A stretch of 64,000 bases of DNA from UMGS1766 sp963597355 (GCA_963597355.1 CAVBPR010000002.1:186001-250000), one strand, 5' to 3'. Counted from the first letter of the stretch, positions 16,799 through 25,997 are shown. Translations and numbers: made by a program. The notes: a model not told the origin generated them from the sequence alone.

Positions 16799-18039
16799 GC
16801 GAAAAGAAGGAAATCAGCAAGAAGGATAAGGAAGGCATGACGCGTTTCCCGGATGGACTGCCCAATAGTGACAAACTCAATGAAATTCTGGAAAGAGCAA
16901 AGAAGAAGAATAAACTGACCAGCACGGAAATGGTAGAACTGGACAAACTGGACTTGGACAACGAGCAGTCGGATCTGTTCTATGACATTGCAGCCAATCT
17001 GGGCATTGAATTAGTGACAGATGAGGATTTGACCGACGTAGTCGAGCCTACAGACGAAGTGATTGAGGAAATTCCAGAGGAAGAAATTGTCGATCCCAGC
17101 ACACTGGTAGACTCTTTTGGTATTGATGATCCTGTCCGCATGTATTTGAAAGAGATTGGTAAGTTCAATCTTTTAAGTCCGGATGAAGAAGTTGCACTGG
17201 CCAAAGAGATTGCTGCCGGTGTGGAAGCGAAGACTCAGTTGGAAGAGATGGAAGCTTCCGGAGAGGAAATTCCGGAGGAAGTAAGAAGCGAACTGAAAAA
17301 GCTTATTGCAAAAGGAGAACGGAGCAAGCAGCGGCTGTCGGAAGCAAACCTCCGCCTCGTGGTATCCATTGCTAAGCGTTATACGGGACGGGGAATGATG
17401 TTCCTTGACTTAATTCAGGAGGGTAATCTTGGTCTGATCAAGGCAGTTGAAAAGTTTGACTTCACAAAGGGCTATAAATTTTCGACCTATGCTACCTGGT
17501 GGATTCGTCAGGCGATTACCCGCGCCATTGCCGACCAAGCTCGCACCATTCGTATCCCGGTTCATATGGTGGAGACAATCAACAAGGTAATTCGAGTCTC
17601 GCGTCAGTTATTGCAGGAATTGGGCCATGATCCCACGCCGGAGGAAATTGCCGAAGAGATGGGAATGGATGTGGATAAGGTACGGGAAATTCTGAAAATT
17701 GCTCAGGAGCCGGTTAGCTTGGAAACTCCGATTGGTGAAGAGGAAGACTCTCACTTGGGCGATTTTATCCAGGATGAAGATGCTTCTGAGCCGTCTGAAG
17801 TTGCATCCTATACCTTGTTAAAAGAACAGTTGGTGGAAGTGTTGTCTACATTGACGCCAAGAGAAGAAAAAGTGCTGAAACTGCGCTTTGGCATCGAAGA
17901 CGGAAGAACACGCACACTGGAAGAAGTGGGCAAAGAATTCCATGTCACCCGCGAGCGTATTCGTCAGATCGAGGCAAAGGCACTGCGGAAACTTCGTCAT
18001 CCAAGCCGCTCCAAAAAGTTGAAAGACTTCCTGAATTAA
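16795..18039 (+). CDS. rpoD: RNA polymerase primary sigma factor (sigma-A)
   Basis: 414 aa. An acidic N-terminal region 1.1 is followed by DPVRMYLKEIGK (1.2), region 2 with LIQEGNLGLIKAVEKFD and FSTYATWWIRQAI (-10 recognition), region 3, and region 4 with VTRERIRQIEAKALRKLRHP (-35 recognition). It recognises the TTGACA/TATAAT promoters listed in this window. Last gene of the macromolecular synthesis operon. Confidence 0.98.
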   Translation: MSEKKEISKKDKEGMTRFPDGLPNSDKLNEILERAKKKNKLTSTEMVELDKLDLDNEQSDLFYDIAANLGIELVTDEDLTDVVEPTDEVIEEIPEEEIVDPSTLVDSFGIDDPVRMYLKEIGKFNLLSPDEEVALAKEIAAGVEAKTQLEEMEASGEEIPEEVRSELKKLIAKGERSKQRLSEANLRLVVSIAKRYTGRGMMFLDLIQEGNLGLIKAVEKFDFTKGYKFSTYATWWIRQAITRAIADQARTIRIPVHMVETINKVIRVSRQLLQELGHDPTPEEIAEEMGMDVDKVREILKIAQEPVSLETPIGEEEDSHLGDFIQDEDASEPSEVASYTLLKEQLVEVLSTLTPREEKVLKLRFGIEDGRTRTLEEVGKEFHVTRERIRQIEAKALRKLRHPSRSKKLKDFLN

Positions 18040-18047
18040 AAATCGCA

Positions 18048-18084
18048 AAGCCCTCTCTGATCACAATAGCATCAGAGAGGGCTT
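18048..18084 (+). terminator. Terminator after rpoD
   Basis: A 14-bp perfect stem (AAGCCCTCTCTGAT and complement) with a nine-base loop, followed by a mixed ATCTTA tract. It may also serve the gene converging from the minus strand. Confidence 0.8.
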
Positions 18085-18102
18085 ATCTTATATGTAACTT
18101 GT

Positions 18103-18390
18103 TTATTCAAATCGTGTTACGCTGGTGGATTGGATATATTTTTTCTTCAGTCCGATCAGGGGCAGCATATGTGGTTTTGCCAGGTGGAGTTTTTGTGCCG
18201 CGGAGCTTTCCCAGCGCTCTACAAGCAGAATTTCATCCGGCCGGTCTGTAGAAGAAAAATAGTCATATTGAAGGCAGCCGTTTTCTTTGCGGACCTGCTG
18301 AGGAAGCTTGCTCTCGTTTAATGCATGTAAAAACATGTCTCTTTGACCGGGCAATGCGGTGTAGGTGACCAGCAGTGTTAATGTGCTCAT
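18103..18390 (-). CDS. Antibiotic biosynthesis monooxygenase (YgiN-like) domain protein
   Basis: 95 aa ferredoxin-like alpha/beta barrel of the ABM superfamily: TLLVTYTALPGQRDMFLHAL, then GCLQYDYF and ILLVERWES with a later H in HLAKPHM. Relatives are quinol monooxygenases or small dimeric proteins of unknown role. Its start overlaps the DUF1836 stop (ATGA), so the two are co-translated. Function is not known. Confidence 0.75.
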   Translation of the reverse strand: MSTLTLLVTYTALPGQRDMFLHALNESKLPQQVRKENGCLQYDYFSSTDRPDEILLVERWESSAAQKLHLAKPHMLPLIGLKKKYIQSTSVTRFE

Positions 18391-18899
18391 TCTTTACCAT
18401 CCTCCTTGGATTGATTTAATTCAATTTCTTCGAAACAATGACTTAAATAGATGATGTGCGCAGCAGCAATAATGGCACTGCGTAAAATACGAATTTCAGC
18501 TGTCGTATCGGAAGCAACCTCCTGTGCAGATGCTCGCATTTCAAAGGTGTCTGACAACACATGTTCAAACTCACGGCAGAAATAGTCGTAGGCTTTTTCT
18601 GTGGGAGCAAGATCTTTTTGCCGTTGCAATAATATTCCAATGTTCTCCATAGAAAGAACCTGCTTGACGATGACAATGAATATCAGGTCGGCAATCAGCT
18701 CGGCATTGTATTGTTTTTTGATTGGGCGAGGGGTGTAACCTTTTTTTACATAGTTGCTTATCATGGAACTGGTGACTTCAATACAGCCCAACGGTTGGAG
18801 GTATTCGTTGATGTAGCGCACGGTTTGTTCCAAATAAAGACCAACGGTTGGTATTTCCCGATAGGTCGGCAGGTGGAAATTCTTTAAATTTTCTGTCAC
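18387..18899 (-). CDS. DUF1836 protein, probable MerR-like DNA-binding protein
   Basis: 170 aa. It has the DUF1836 pattern: a start around LPTYREIPTVGLYLEQTVRYIN, then VTSSMISNYVKKGYTPRP, which reads as a helix-turn-helix followed by a wing, and a helical C-terminus. A GTG at 18899 with AAAGGAGGA five bases before it is preferred to the unsupported ATG at 18959. The role is unknown; a transcription regulator is inferred from the HTH. Confidence 0.72.
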   Translation of the reverse strand: MTENLKNFHLPTYREIPTVGLYLEQTVRYINEYLQPLGCIEVTSSMISNYVKKGYTPRPIKKQYNAELIADLIFIVIVKQVLSMENIGILLQRQKDLAPTEKAYDYFCREFEHVLSDTFEMRASAQEVASDTTAEIRILRSAIIAAAHIIYLSHCFEEIELNQSKEDGKE

Positions 18900-18977
18900 G
18901 GGAAGTCCTCCTTTGTATGATGATGAATATACCATAACACGCTTTTTGAAAATTTGCAATCGGTTTTCTAAAAACTG

Positions 18978-19006
18978 TTGACAAGATTAGAGATATAATA
19001 TATTAT
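18978..19006 (+). promoter_or_regulatory. Sigma-A promoter of the DegV gene
   Basis: TTGACA at 18978-18983, 17-base spacer, TATTAT at 19001-19006. Confidence 0.7.
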
Positions 19007-19064
19007 AACGGCATAGAAGTTATTTAAAAACCGATAACAAGGTTCGTTAAAGGAGGTACAAGCT

Positions 19065-19895
19065 ATGTCTATACGAATTGTTGCCGATTCATCATCGGAT
19101 ATGCTGACTCTAGAAAATGCCGATTTTGTGACGGTGCCGCTGAAGGTTATTGTTGGAGATCAGGTGTTTTGTGATGATGCAGATGTTGATTTAAAGGAGT
19201 TGTCCGCAGCGATTGACAACAGTCCCATCAGTCCGACTACCGCTTGTCCCGGTGTGGGGGAGTGGTTAGATGCCTTTGGAAATGCAGAGACCGTCTTTTG
19301 TGTTACGATGACCAGTGCATTGTCAGGCAGTTGTTCGGCTTGTCGGGCGGCAAAACAGAATTATGAAGCAGAGAACCCCGGAAGAAGGGTGTATTTAATT
19401 GACAGCCTGTCAATCGGACCGGAAATGGCGCTGATCGTTGAGCGCTTGAATGAGCTGATTTTAAAGGAAATGCCGGCGGAGTATATCTATCGTTCGATTT
19501 TGCGTTATCGCAGACGAACAAAATTATTGTTCTCGCTGGATCGAATGCAGCATTGTGCCGACAATGGCCGTGCCGGGCAAAACGAGGCAAAGGGTATTGG
19601 CGTTATGGGCATTCGAGCCATTGGAAAAGCCAGCACACGCGGAGACCTTGAAGTGCTGGAAAAATGCCGTGGTAAAAGACAAAGTATGCTCAGTCTTATT
19701 GATCACATGAAAAAGCTGGGGTATGCAGGAGGGCGCATTTTGATTGCCCACAATCAAAATGAAGTAGAAGCACAGGATCTGGTTCAGCGGATTCGTCAGA
19801 CATTTGGAAAGGTTGATGTTCGAGTTCAGGAAACACGCGCGCTGTGCAGCTTTTACGCGGAACAAGGCTCGTTATTGATTGGCATGGAGTGTTGA
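19065..19895 (+). CDS. DegV family fatty-acid-binding protein
   Basis: 276 aa. DegV/FakB proteins hold a fatty acid for phosphorylation by FakA. The family signature is clear: IVADSSSDML at the N-terminus, the SPTTACPGVGEW stretch with its Thr-Ala, and FCVTMTSALSGSCSACRAAK. Length is normal. No fakA is nearby; its promoter and terminator make it a single-gene unit. AAAGGAGGT precedes the ATG. Confidence 0.9.
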   Translation: MSIRIVADSSSDMLTLENADFVTVPLKVIVGDQVFCDDADVDLKELSAAIDNSPISPTTACPGVGEWLDAFGNAETVFCVTMTSALSGSCSACRAAKQNYEAENPGRRVYLIDSLSIGPEMALIVERLNELILKEMPAEYIYRSILRYRRRTKLLFSLDRMQHCADNGRAGQNEAKGIGVMGIRAIGKASTRGDLEVLEKCRGKRQSMLSLIDHMKKLGYAGGRILIAHNQNEVEAQDLVQRIRQTFGKVDVRVQETRALCSFYAEQGSLLIGMEC

Positions 19896-19960
19896 ATGGA
19901 GTGTCAATGTTTTTCAAAACCGAGCGTTATTATAAATTTTTGCGATTATGTCGGTATAAA

Positions 19961-19997
19961 GCAAGAAACGGGCTGCATAGCGCAGTCCGTTTCTTGC
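19961..19997 (+). terminator. Hairpin between degV and phage remnant 2
   Basis: A 16-bp stem (one G-U) with a five-base loop, GCAAGAAACGGGCTGC and complement. The T-tract is weak. It marks the left edge of the phage remnant, which begins about 25 bases on. Confidence 0.65.
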
Positions 19998-20021
19998 TTC
20001 AAATATGGCGTGTAAGATTAA

Positions 20022-20366
20022 TCGTGCAAGATTAATATTGGGAATGGGGATGCCCTGCGAATCATTGCACAAATGGCACTGGCGATTATCAATAATTCTA
20101 CTCTCGAAGAACTGACGGACGAGGAAAGGGACATCATCGCCCATTTCAAGAATCCGGCGATGCCCTCCGTAGCGGTGACTGCGGATGCTGCCATCAAGAT
20201 TGCAAGTGTTCGTTCTGAATTCGGTTCAACTGACACATTCTTGGAAATGGTCGGGTTTGATCAAGCTGGCATTCGAAGAATTAACGCACAGGAACGGCGT
20301 GTCAGGGGACAGCAAGTGCTGGCAGAGGTGAGCGGCGATGACGATAACAGCGAAATCGTGGAGTAA
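20022..20366 (+). pseudogene. Phage portal protein, C-terminal fragment
   Basis: An open frame without a proper start, running from just after a TAA at 20019. The end (ASVRSEFGSTDTFLEMVGFD, then QAGIRRINAQERRVRGQQVL) resembles the C-terminus of SPP1-type portal proteins of Gram-positive phages. The rest, about 350-400 residues, is missing. It overlaps the head protein by 29 bases, the standard phage order portal then minor head protein. Confidence 0.6.
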
Positions 20367-21573
20367 TTATGTTCTGCGCTTGCGTCAGCTCAACGAGAAA
20401 GCGGCAAGCCTAATGCAAACCTATATTGATCGGAACGGCACTGATGACATTACATCGCTGATTACCTATGCCAATGCGTTAGTAACAAAGTATGGTGAAG
20501 GTTCAGCCACTCTGGCGGCACAGATGTATGACGAGCTGGCAGAGGTTCAAAATGCATCTGTTGCGGCGGCTGTTCCGGCAGAACCACCGAATTACGACAC
20601 GGTGGCAAAGATGGTCAAAGCAACGATAACAAGTACATCTGCGATAACGCAAGGAATCTCGCGTTTGGTCAAACAAGCTGGAGCGGACACCACATTGCAG
20701 AACGCACAGCGAGACAGGGCACAGTTTGCATGGATTCCTCATGGCGATACCTGTCCATTCTGCCTGATGCTTGCTTCCAATGGTTGGCGGTATCAAAGCA
20801 AGAATGCCATGAAGAATGGACACGCATCCCACATTCACGCTAATTGTGACTGCACCTACACAGTGCGCTTTGATTCCAGAACCACGATTGCCGGTTATGA
20901 TCCAGACCGTTATCTGGAGCAATACAGAGCGGCAGGCGGAGATATCAACAAAATGCGCAGGGTGAACTATGTGGCCAATCGGGAGCGCATCAACACCCAG
21001 AAACGGGCAGCATATGCACTGCGGCAGAAGAACCGCGGAAAGAAAGTTTCCATTACAGATATTGCAATACAGAAAGTGCCGTTGGTGGCTCCGAATGGAG
21101 CAGATCACCAGACGGCATTTTTTATACAGGAAGCCCACAAAGAGCTGCTGCGGTTCGCCCAAACGCAGAACAACAGCAACGAGGTTGCTTGCCTGCTGGA
21201 TCTGACGACCGGCGAAAAGCTGGACTTTGTAAAGGGCGACCAGTTTTCTGTCGATGTTGAAGCGGACGCAGCATCTTATCACTGGCTGCAGAGTAAGTCA
21301 CCAAAAAGTCTTATGCTATGCCATAATCACCCCGGGCAAAGTTACTTTTCTCTGAACGATATATCGGTATTTATGTACTATCCGCAAATAAAGAGCTTAT
21401 CCATTGTCACCAATCAGGGGAAAGTATGGCACATCACAAAGCTTGACCGCTTTGATTTTGATAAAGCAAAACGCGCAATGGAAAATGCCATCATCAAATC
21501 AAAAAGAAATGGCGATAAGGCGGTTGATTTATTTTTGAAGGAGTGTTATAATTACGGTGTAGAAAGGGGTTGA
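20338..21573 (+). CDS. Phage minor head protein with C-terminal JAMM-like domain
   Basis: 411 aa. The N-terminal two thirds look like a minor capsid/head morphogenesis protein with a metal-binding cysteine-histidine block (CPFCLMLASNGWRY then HASHIHANCDC). From about 250 the sequence changes to a separate domain with HNHPGQSYFSLND at 329-341 (H329, H331, S338, D341) and an upstream glutamate in NEVACLL. This resembles the JAB/MPN metalloprotease motif HxH-x7-SxxD, but the gap is one residue shorter. Head proteins of temperate phages often carry variable C-terminal effector domains (MuF-type polymorphic toxins); this fits that layout. The gene seems intact while its phage neighbours are broken. 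Confidence 0.7.
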   Translation: MTITAKSWSNYVLRLRQLNEKAASLMQTYIDRNGTDDITSLITYANALVTKYGEGSATLAAQMYDELAEVQNASVAAAVPAEPPNYDTVAKMVKATITSTSAITQGISRLVKQAGADTTLQNAQRDRAQFAWIPHGDTCPFCLMLASNGWRYQSKNAMKNGHASHIHANCDCTYTVRFDSRTTIAGYDPDRYLEQYRAAGGDINKMRRVNYVANRERINTQKRAAYALRQKNRGKKVSITDIAIQKVPLVAPNGADHQTAFFIQEAHKELLRFAQTQNNSNEVACLLDLTTGEKLDFVKGDQFSVDVEADAASYHWLQSKSPKSLMLCHNHPGQSYFSLNDISVFMYYPQIKSLSIVTNQGKVWHITKLDRFDFDKAKRAMENAIIKSKRNGDKAVDLFLKECYNYGVERG

Positions 21574-21578
21574 TTTAT

Positions 21579-21704
21579 ATGCTGGACGGCAAAGAAAAAA
21601 CTATGGAAGAATACCTTGAGCTGTTCCGTAACATGAAAGAGTTTTCCCCTGAGATGCCTGATTCGAGAGACGATATTTTCAGCTCCAAACCGAAACCGGA
21701 GTGA
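21579..21704 (+). CDS. Small acidic ORF after the JAMM-like head protein
   Basis: 41 aa beginning MLDGKEKTMEEYLELFRNM, five bases after the head gene, with AAAGGGG upstream. It shares the opening MLDxKE and a following EE with the next ORF, so the two may be paralogues. Position and charge suggest an immunity-like peptide, which is inference. Confidence 0.5.
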   Translation: MLDGKEKTMEEYLELFRNMKEFSPEMPDSRDDIFSSKPKPE

Positions 21705-21735
21705 CTTACGGTATAGAAACAGGAGCTGATAGAAT

Positions 21736-21855
21736 ATGTTGGATGACAAAGAGCTTTCCTGGGAGGAAGGCTGGGCTTATATCGAGAAGGTATATGAGGA
21801 AGGCAAAAAACTCCGCGAAGACCGACAAAAGCAGCCTGAAAAAGCGCAGAAATAA
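21736..21855 (+). CDS. Second small acidic ORF of remnant 2
   Basis: 39 aa beginning MLDDKELSWEEGWAYIEKV, ending in a lysine/glutamine-rich tail. AGGAG lies eight bases before the ATG. Related at the N-terminus to the preceding 41-aa ORF. No family recognised. Confidence 0.5.
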   Translation: MLDDKELSWEEGWAYIEKVYEEGKKLREDRQKQPEKAQK

Positions 21856-22015
21856 CTTGGCATTTGAGGCGGTAGATTTCGTACCGACCACACGCCGCTG
21901 GTAATGACAAGGGTTTCGCCCTGAGAGATGCAGGAGAATGGTACGCCTGCCAAATGCCAATCGATGGGGAACGGTTCAGATGCCGTTCCCCATTCCTGTT
22001 GATATCCCCTTTTTA

Positions 22016-22048
22016 ACCACGATGCAATCTTTGCACCGTGGTATTTTT
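22016..22048 (+). terminator. Terminator in phage remnant 2
   Basis: ACCACGATGCA pairs with TGCACCGTGGT (one mismatch) and is followed by ATTTTT. Counterpart of 8490-8519. Confidence 0.65.
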
Positions 22049-22054
22049 ATGCCT

Positions 22055-22288
22055 ATATTCCGACAGAAAAACAATTGTAATTCGATATGCAGAAAGCAGA
22101 GCCGATTGGTTCTGCTTTTTTCATATAAAAATACGTGACTGCAACGGTAAAAGCAGGGAAAGGATATACTATGGAAACTGTGAATCAGGAAAACACTGCT
22201 GACATTACTCAGCAGGAGGAGCGCACCTTCACTGAGGCTGAAATGAATGCAATCATTCAGGAGCGAGTAGCGAGGGAGTGCGGTAAGT
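22055..22288 (+). repeat. 234-bp direct repeat, copy 2
   Basis: Matches 8526-8759 with three substitutions and no gap; sequence identity ends abruptly after GGTAAGT. Confidence 0.95.
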
Positions 22289-22341
22289 CGGGATATTCCA
22301 ACTTGATGAAAAAGAAAACCACAGTTATTGACAAGGATTGA
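22171..22341 (+). pseudogene. Phage scaffold N-terminal fragment
   Basis: 56 aa whose first 39 residues match the scaffold-like ORF at 8642 except for two or three substitutions, after which the sequence switches to unrelated residues and stops. It marks a deletion joint at the right end of remnant 2. Confidence 0.65.
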
Positions 22342-22501
22342 CGAATCTGCATCAGAGAGAATATAATCATATTAAAACGATAGTGAAATATCGCTGGACT
22401 TGAAAAAGTTGATGATTATATCTGATTTAATTATGGAAAATTGTCGCTATCTGAACAGGGACGCAATCCAGCTACTAACAAATTAGTATCAGAAAACCGA
22501 T

Positions 22502-22540
22502 GAAAGTCTGAAACGATTGTAATTCCAGACTTTCTTTAAT
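22502..22540 (+). terminator. 33-nt palindrome with T-tract, copy 1
   Basis: GAAAGTCTG and CAGACTTTC arms around a central ATTGTAATT, followed by TTTAATTTT. 30 of 33 bases match the perfect palindrome at 51770-51802. Confidence 0.6.
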
Positions 22541-22620
22541 TTTAATGGGCGCTCTATGTATGGGGTTGCTTTTATGTTATACTTAGGTTCGAAACAATGA
22601 GCGTTAAGAAGGTTGTAACA

Positions 22621-23100
22621 ATGAAGGGACAAAAGACAAATGTGATGCGGATTTTGGATCAGAAAAAAATTCCGTATGAAGCGCGTTATTATGAACACGG
22701 AGATGAAGCAGTAGACGGAGTGACAGTGGCACAGTCTTTGGGGCAAGATCCTGCTAGCGTTTTTAAGACGCTTGTGACAAAGGGTGCATCCGGTGCTTAC
22801 CATGTGTTTGTTATTCCGGTTGCAGAAGAACTAGACCTGAAGAAGGCGGCAAAAGCAGCGGGAGAGAAATCGGTAGCAATGCTGCATGTAAAGGAATTGC
22901 TTCCATTAACAGGCTATGTTCGCGGTGGCTGCTCTCCGGTAGGGATGAAAAAAGCATTTGCAACAATTTTTCATTCTTCGGCTTTGTCGCAGGAAGCCAT
23001 CGCCGTGTCTGCAGGAAAGATCGGAGCCCAGGTGATGCTGCAGCCACAGGCATTATGCGACCTTGTTCGAGGCAGCTTTGCGGATATTATTATTGATTAA
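22621..23100 (+). CDS. ybaK: YbaK/EbsC family Cys-tRNA(Pro) deacylase
   Basis: 159 aa. It removes cysteine wrongly charged on tRNA-Pro. The family core is clear: GVTVAQSLGQDPASVFKTLV with the catalytic lysine region, VFVIPVAEELDLKKAAKA, and the GYVRGGCSPVGMKK motif. ATG 22621 with AAGAAGG upstream is preferred to 22597. It may share a transcript with tex 28 bases on. Confidence 0.9.
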   Translation: MKGQKTNVMRILDQKKIPYEARYYEHGDEAVDGVTVAQSLGQDPASVFKTLVTKGASGAYHVFVIPVAEELDLKKAAKAAGEKSVAMLHVKELLPLTGYVRGGCSPVGMKKAFATIFHSSALSQEAIAVSAGKIGAQVMLQPQALCDLVRGSFADIIID

Positions 23101-23128
23101 AGTAAAAAGTTTAAAAGGAGCTATATAA

Positions 23129-25294
23129 ATGCAAACACTGGAACAGATCCTGGCCGAGGAGTTAGGGCAAAAGCTGGAATATGTTCAAAATGTCATCCGA
23201 CTGTTAGATGAGGGGAATACAATTCCATTCATTGCTCGCTATCGTAAGGAATTACATGGAGCAATGGATGATACTGCACTGCGTAAGCTGGAGGAGCGGC
23301 TGAATTATCTCCGCAATTTGGAACAGCGGCGGGCAGAAGTAAAGCGAAGCATTGAAGCGCAGGGGAAGTTAACACCTGAGTTGGAAGATGCAATTTCCAA
23401 GGCTAAAACACTGGCAGAAGTGGAGGATGTGTATCGGCCCTATAAGCAGAAGCGGCGTACTCGAGCAACTGTGGCAAGGGAAAAAGGACTGGAGCCTTTG
23501 GCGGCGAAATTATTCCTTCAGGCAAAGCAGAGTCCTTCGCCGGAAAAACTAGCGTCTGAGTTTGTGAATCATGATTTGGGCGTTGAGACGGTAGAGGATG
23601 CGCTGCAGGGAGCATCAGACGTTCTTGCGGAAGTGATTTCCGATGATGCTTCCATTCGTAAAAGTTTGCGCTCACTGGTGCAAAGCAAGGGCTGGCTGAC
23701 GGTTTGTGGTACAACAGAAGAAGACTCTGTTTATTCGCTTTATTATGCATTTCGTCGGGAAATCAGCCGTATCCAGGGACATCAGATTTTAGCGATTAAC
23801 CGGGGAGAAAAAGAAGGCTTTTTAAAGGTCAGCCTGGAGCTGGATCATGAATTGGCCATGCGAATTGTATTTAACCATGCATTACGTGAGAATTCTCCAA
23901 CGACTGCATTTGTACGAGCGGCGGCAGAGGACAGCTTTGACCGGCTTATTTTTCCTTCCATTGAGCGGGAAATTCGAGGACAGTTGACAGAGTCTGCGAC
24001 GGAAGGTGCCATTCATAATTTCGGGTTGAATTTAAAACCATTGTTAATGCAACCGCCGGTAAAGGGCAAGGTCACCATGGGGTTGGATCCCGGCTATCGC
24101 AATGGATGCAAAGTCGCGGTTGTTGATGAAACCGGCAAGGTTCTGGATACCGCAGTTGTCTATCCTACCTTTGGGGAAAAACGAAAAAAAGAAGCAATTG
24201 ATGTGTTGAGTCAACTAATCCAAAAAGATCATGTTGAGCACATTGCAATTGGAAATGGCACCGCTTCTCGGGAGACGGAGCAAATGACGGTGGAGCTGAT
24301 TCATCAGGTAAACGGATCGGTGAGTTATGCAATTGTCAATGAGGCTGGTGCATCGGTTTACTCTGCCTCCAAGTTGGCGGCGGAAGAATTTCCCCAGTTC
24401 GATGTCAACCTTCGCAGCGCAGTTTCCATCGCGCGCAGATTGCAGGATCCTCTGGCGGAGCTGGTGAAAATTGATCCAAAGGCAATCGGAGTCGGGCAAT
24501 ATCAGCACGATATGCCCCAGGCACAGCTGGATGCAGAGTTGTCCGGCGTAGTTGAGGACTGCGTGAATGCTGTCGGTGTGGATGTAAATACAGCTTCTGT
24601 CAGTCTGCTGAATCGCATTTCTGGTTTAAATGCGACGACAGCGAAGAACATCGTGGCATTTCGAGAGGAAAATGGTGCTTTCACGAACCGAAAGCAATTG
24701 CGTAAGGTGCCTAAGTTGGGGCCGAAAGCGTTCCAGCAAAGCGCCGGCTTCCTGCGGATTCCAGAGAGTGATTTTGTGTTGGATCGCACGGCCGTTCATC
24801 CCGAGTCCTACGATGCAGCCGAAAAATTGCTGACATTATGCGGGTATACCCTGGCGGATGTGTCGGAAGGGCATATTGACGCATTGATGAAGCGATTAGA
24901 ACAGCTTGGAGCAGAAAAAGCAGAACAGTTTTGCGGAGTTGGAATGCTCACGCTGCAAGACATTGCAAAAGAATTGCTGAAACCGGGACGGGACCCTCGC
25001 GATGAATTGCCGGCACCGATTTTACGCACAGATGTAATGGAATTAAAAGACCTTAAACCCGGCATGGAGTTGTCCGGTACCGTTCGCAACGTGATTGATT
25101 TCGGTGTATTTGTGGATATTGGCGTGCATCAGGATGGATTGGTGCATATTTCTCAGATCTGCGATCAGTATCTGAAACACCCATCTCAGGTTGTCAAGGT
25201 GGGAGACGTGGTAAAAGTGGTCGTTCTGGATGTGGATGCCAAGAAAAAACGCATTTCTCTGTCCATGAAACAGGCGCAAACAAAGCGCAGATAA
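23129..25294 (+). CDS. tex: Tex family RNA-binding transcriptional accessory protein
   Basis: 721 aa. It has the N-terminal Tex domain (IARYRKELHGAMDDTALRKL), a YqgF RNase H-like domain starting MGLDPGYRNGCKVAVVD, helix-hairpin-helix repeats (ASVSLLNRISGLNATTAKNI), and a C-terminal S1 RNA-binding domain (GTVRNVIDFGVFVDIG). Tex acts in transcription and ribosome-associated stress tolerance. Length and domain order are normal. AAAGGAGC precedes the ATG. Confidence 0.96.
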   Translation: MQTLEQILAEELGQKLEYVQNVIRLLDEGNTIPFIARYRKELHGAMDDTALRKLEERLNYLRNLEQRRAEVKRSIEAQGKLTPELEDAISKAKTLAEVEDVYRPYKQKRRTRATVAREKGLEPLAAKLFLQAKQSPSPEKLASEFVNHDLGVETVEDALQGASDVLAEVISDDASIRKSLRSLVQSKGWLTVCGTTEEDSVYSLYYAFRREISRIQGHQILAINRGEKEGFLKVSLELDHELAMRIVFNHALRENSPTTAFVRAAAEDSFDRLIFPSIEREIRGQLTESATEGAIHNFGLNLKPLLMQPPVKGKVTMGLDPGYRNGCKVAVVDETGKVLDTAVVYPTFGEKRKKEAIDVLSQLIQKDHVEHIAIGNGTASRETEQMTVELIHQVNGSVSYAIVNEAGASVYSASKLAAEEFPQFDVNLRSAVSIARRLQDPLAELVKIDPKAIGVGQYQHDMPQAQLDAELSGVVEDCVNAVGVDVNTASVSLLNRISGLNATTAKNIVAFREENGAFTNRKQLRKVPKLGPKAFQQSAGFLRIPESDFVLDRTAVHPESYDAAEKLLTLCGYTLADVSEGHIDALMKRLEQLGAEKAEQFCGVGMLTLQDIAKELLKPGRDPRDELPAPILRTDVMELKDLKPGMELSGTVRNVIDFGVFVDIGVHQDGLVHISQICDQYLKHPSQVVKVGDVVKVVVLDVDAKKKRISLSMKQAQTKRR

Positions 25295-25358
25295 GTTTTC
25301 CACCCTTGAATTTGTGTAGACAGAGCAGTCGTTTTGCGTAGGTCGCAGCCATTAAATA

Positions 25359-25394
25359 AATCAAAGCACTCTTCTTTAGAAGAGTGCTTTGATT
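25359..25394. terminator. Bidirectional terminator between tex and greA
   Basis: AATCAAAGCACTCTTCT and its complement form a long hairpin between convergent genes. Confidence 0.8.
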
Positions 25395-25406
25395 GGATAT
25401 GGTTGT

Positions 25407-25910
25407 TTAGTAGGATGAAATAGGAATACTTCCATCATCCTCCTGTTTTTCAATGGATAAAATTTCAAGCCGATAGCTGAAATCGCTGCTGACATGAACC
25501 GTAACAGTTTCACCGGCATGTCGGCCGGCGATGGCCTGTCCAACGGGAGATTCTCTCGTGATCAGCCCCTTTAGCGCATCAGCCCGCATAGCGGTAACCA
25601 TTTGAAATACCATGGTTTGTTCGGTTCCTTCCATACGGACAGTCACTTTATCAAACAAACCAATCTCGCTGTTATCGGACTGATCCTCGATCAGCACGGC
25701 AGAATTGATCATGTTCTCCAAATAGCGAATGCGGCGTTTGCAACGATTTAACTCTGCCTTAGCCGCTTTATATTCAAAATTCTCACTTAAGTCTCCAAAG
25801 GCACGTGCTTCTTTCACTGCGTCAATCAGCTTTGGAAATTCCACCGTGCGGCGTTGGGTCAGTTCTGCTTGCATTTGTTGAATGTCTTCACGTGTTAGTT
25901 CGTCATGCAT
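25407..25910 (-). CDS. greA: Transcription elongation factor GreA/GreB family
   Basis: 167 aa. An N-terminal coiled coil with the acidic tip ARAFGDLSENFEYKAAKAEL inserts into the RNA polymerase secondary channel to rescue backtracked complexes. The C-terminal FKBP-like domain carries SPVGQAIAGRHAGETVTV. ATG 25910 gives the normal length; the longer open frame to 26081 has unrelated residues. Confidence 0.92.
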   Translation of the reverse strand: MHDELTREDIQQMQAELTQRRTVEFPKLIDAVKEARAFGDLSENFEYKAAKAELNRCKRRIRYLENMINSAVLIEDQSDNSEIGLFDKVTVRMEGTEQTMVFQMVTAMRADALKGLITRESPVGQAIAGRHAGETVTVHVSSDFSYRLEILSIEKQEDDGSIPISSY

Positions 25911-25997
25911 ACCAACAACTCCCTTTTTATGGCTGAAATCATTATAGACGGTTTTCAAACTTTGCGCAAGGCATGAGGTAGAAAATGAGGTGTAGTT

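Noticed and set aside
21958..21992. Possible riboswitch around GGGAACGG..CCGTTCCC
   Set aside because: A simple 9-bp hairpin without conserved riboswitch motifs, located between phage fragments.
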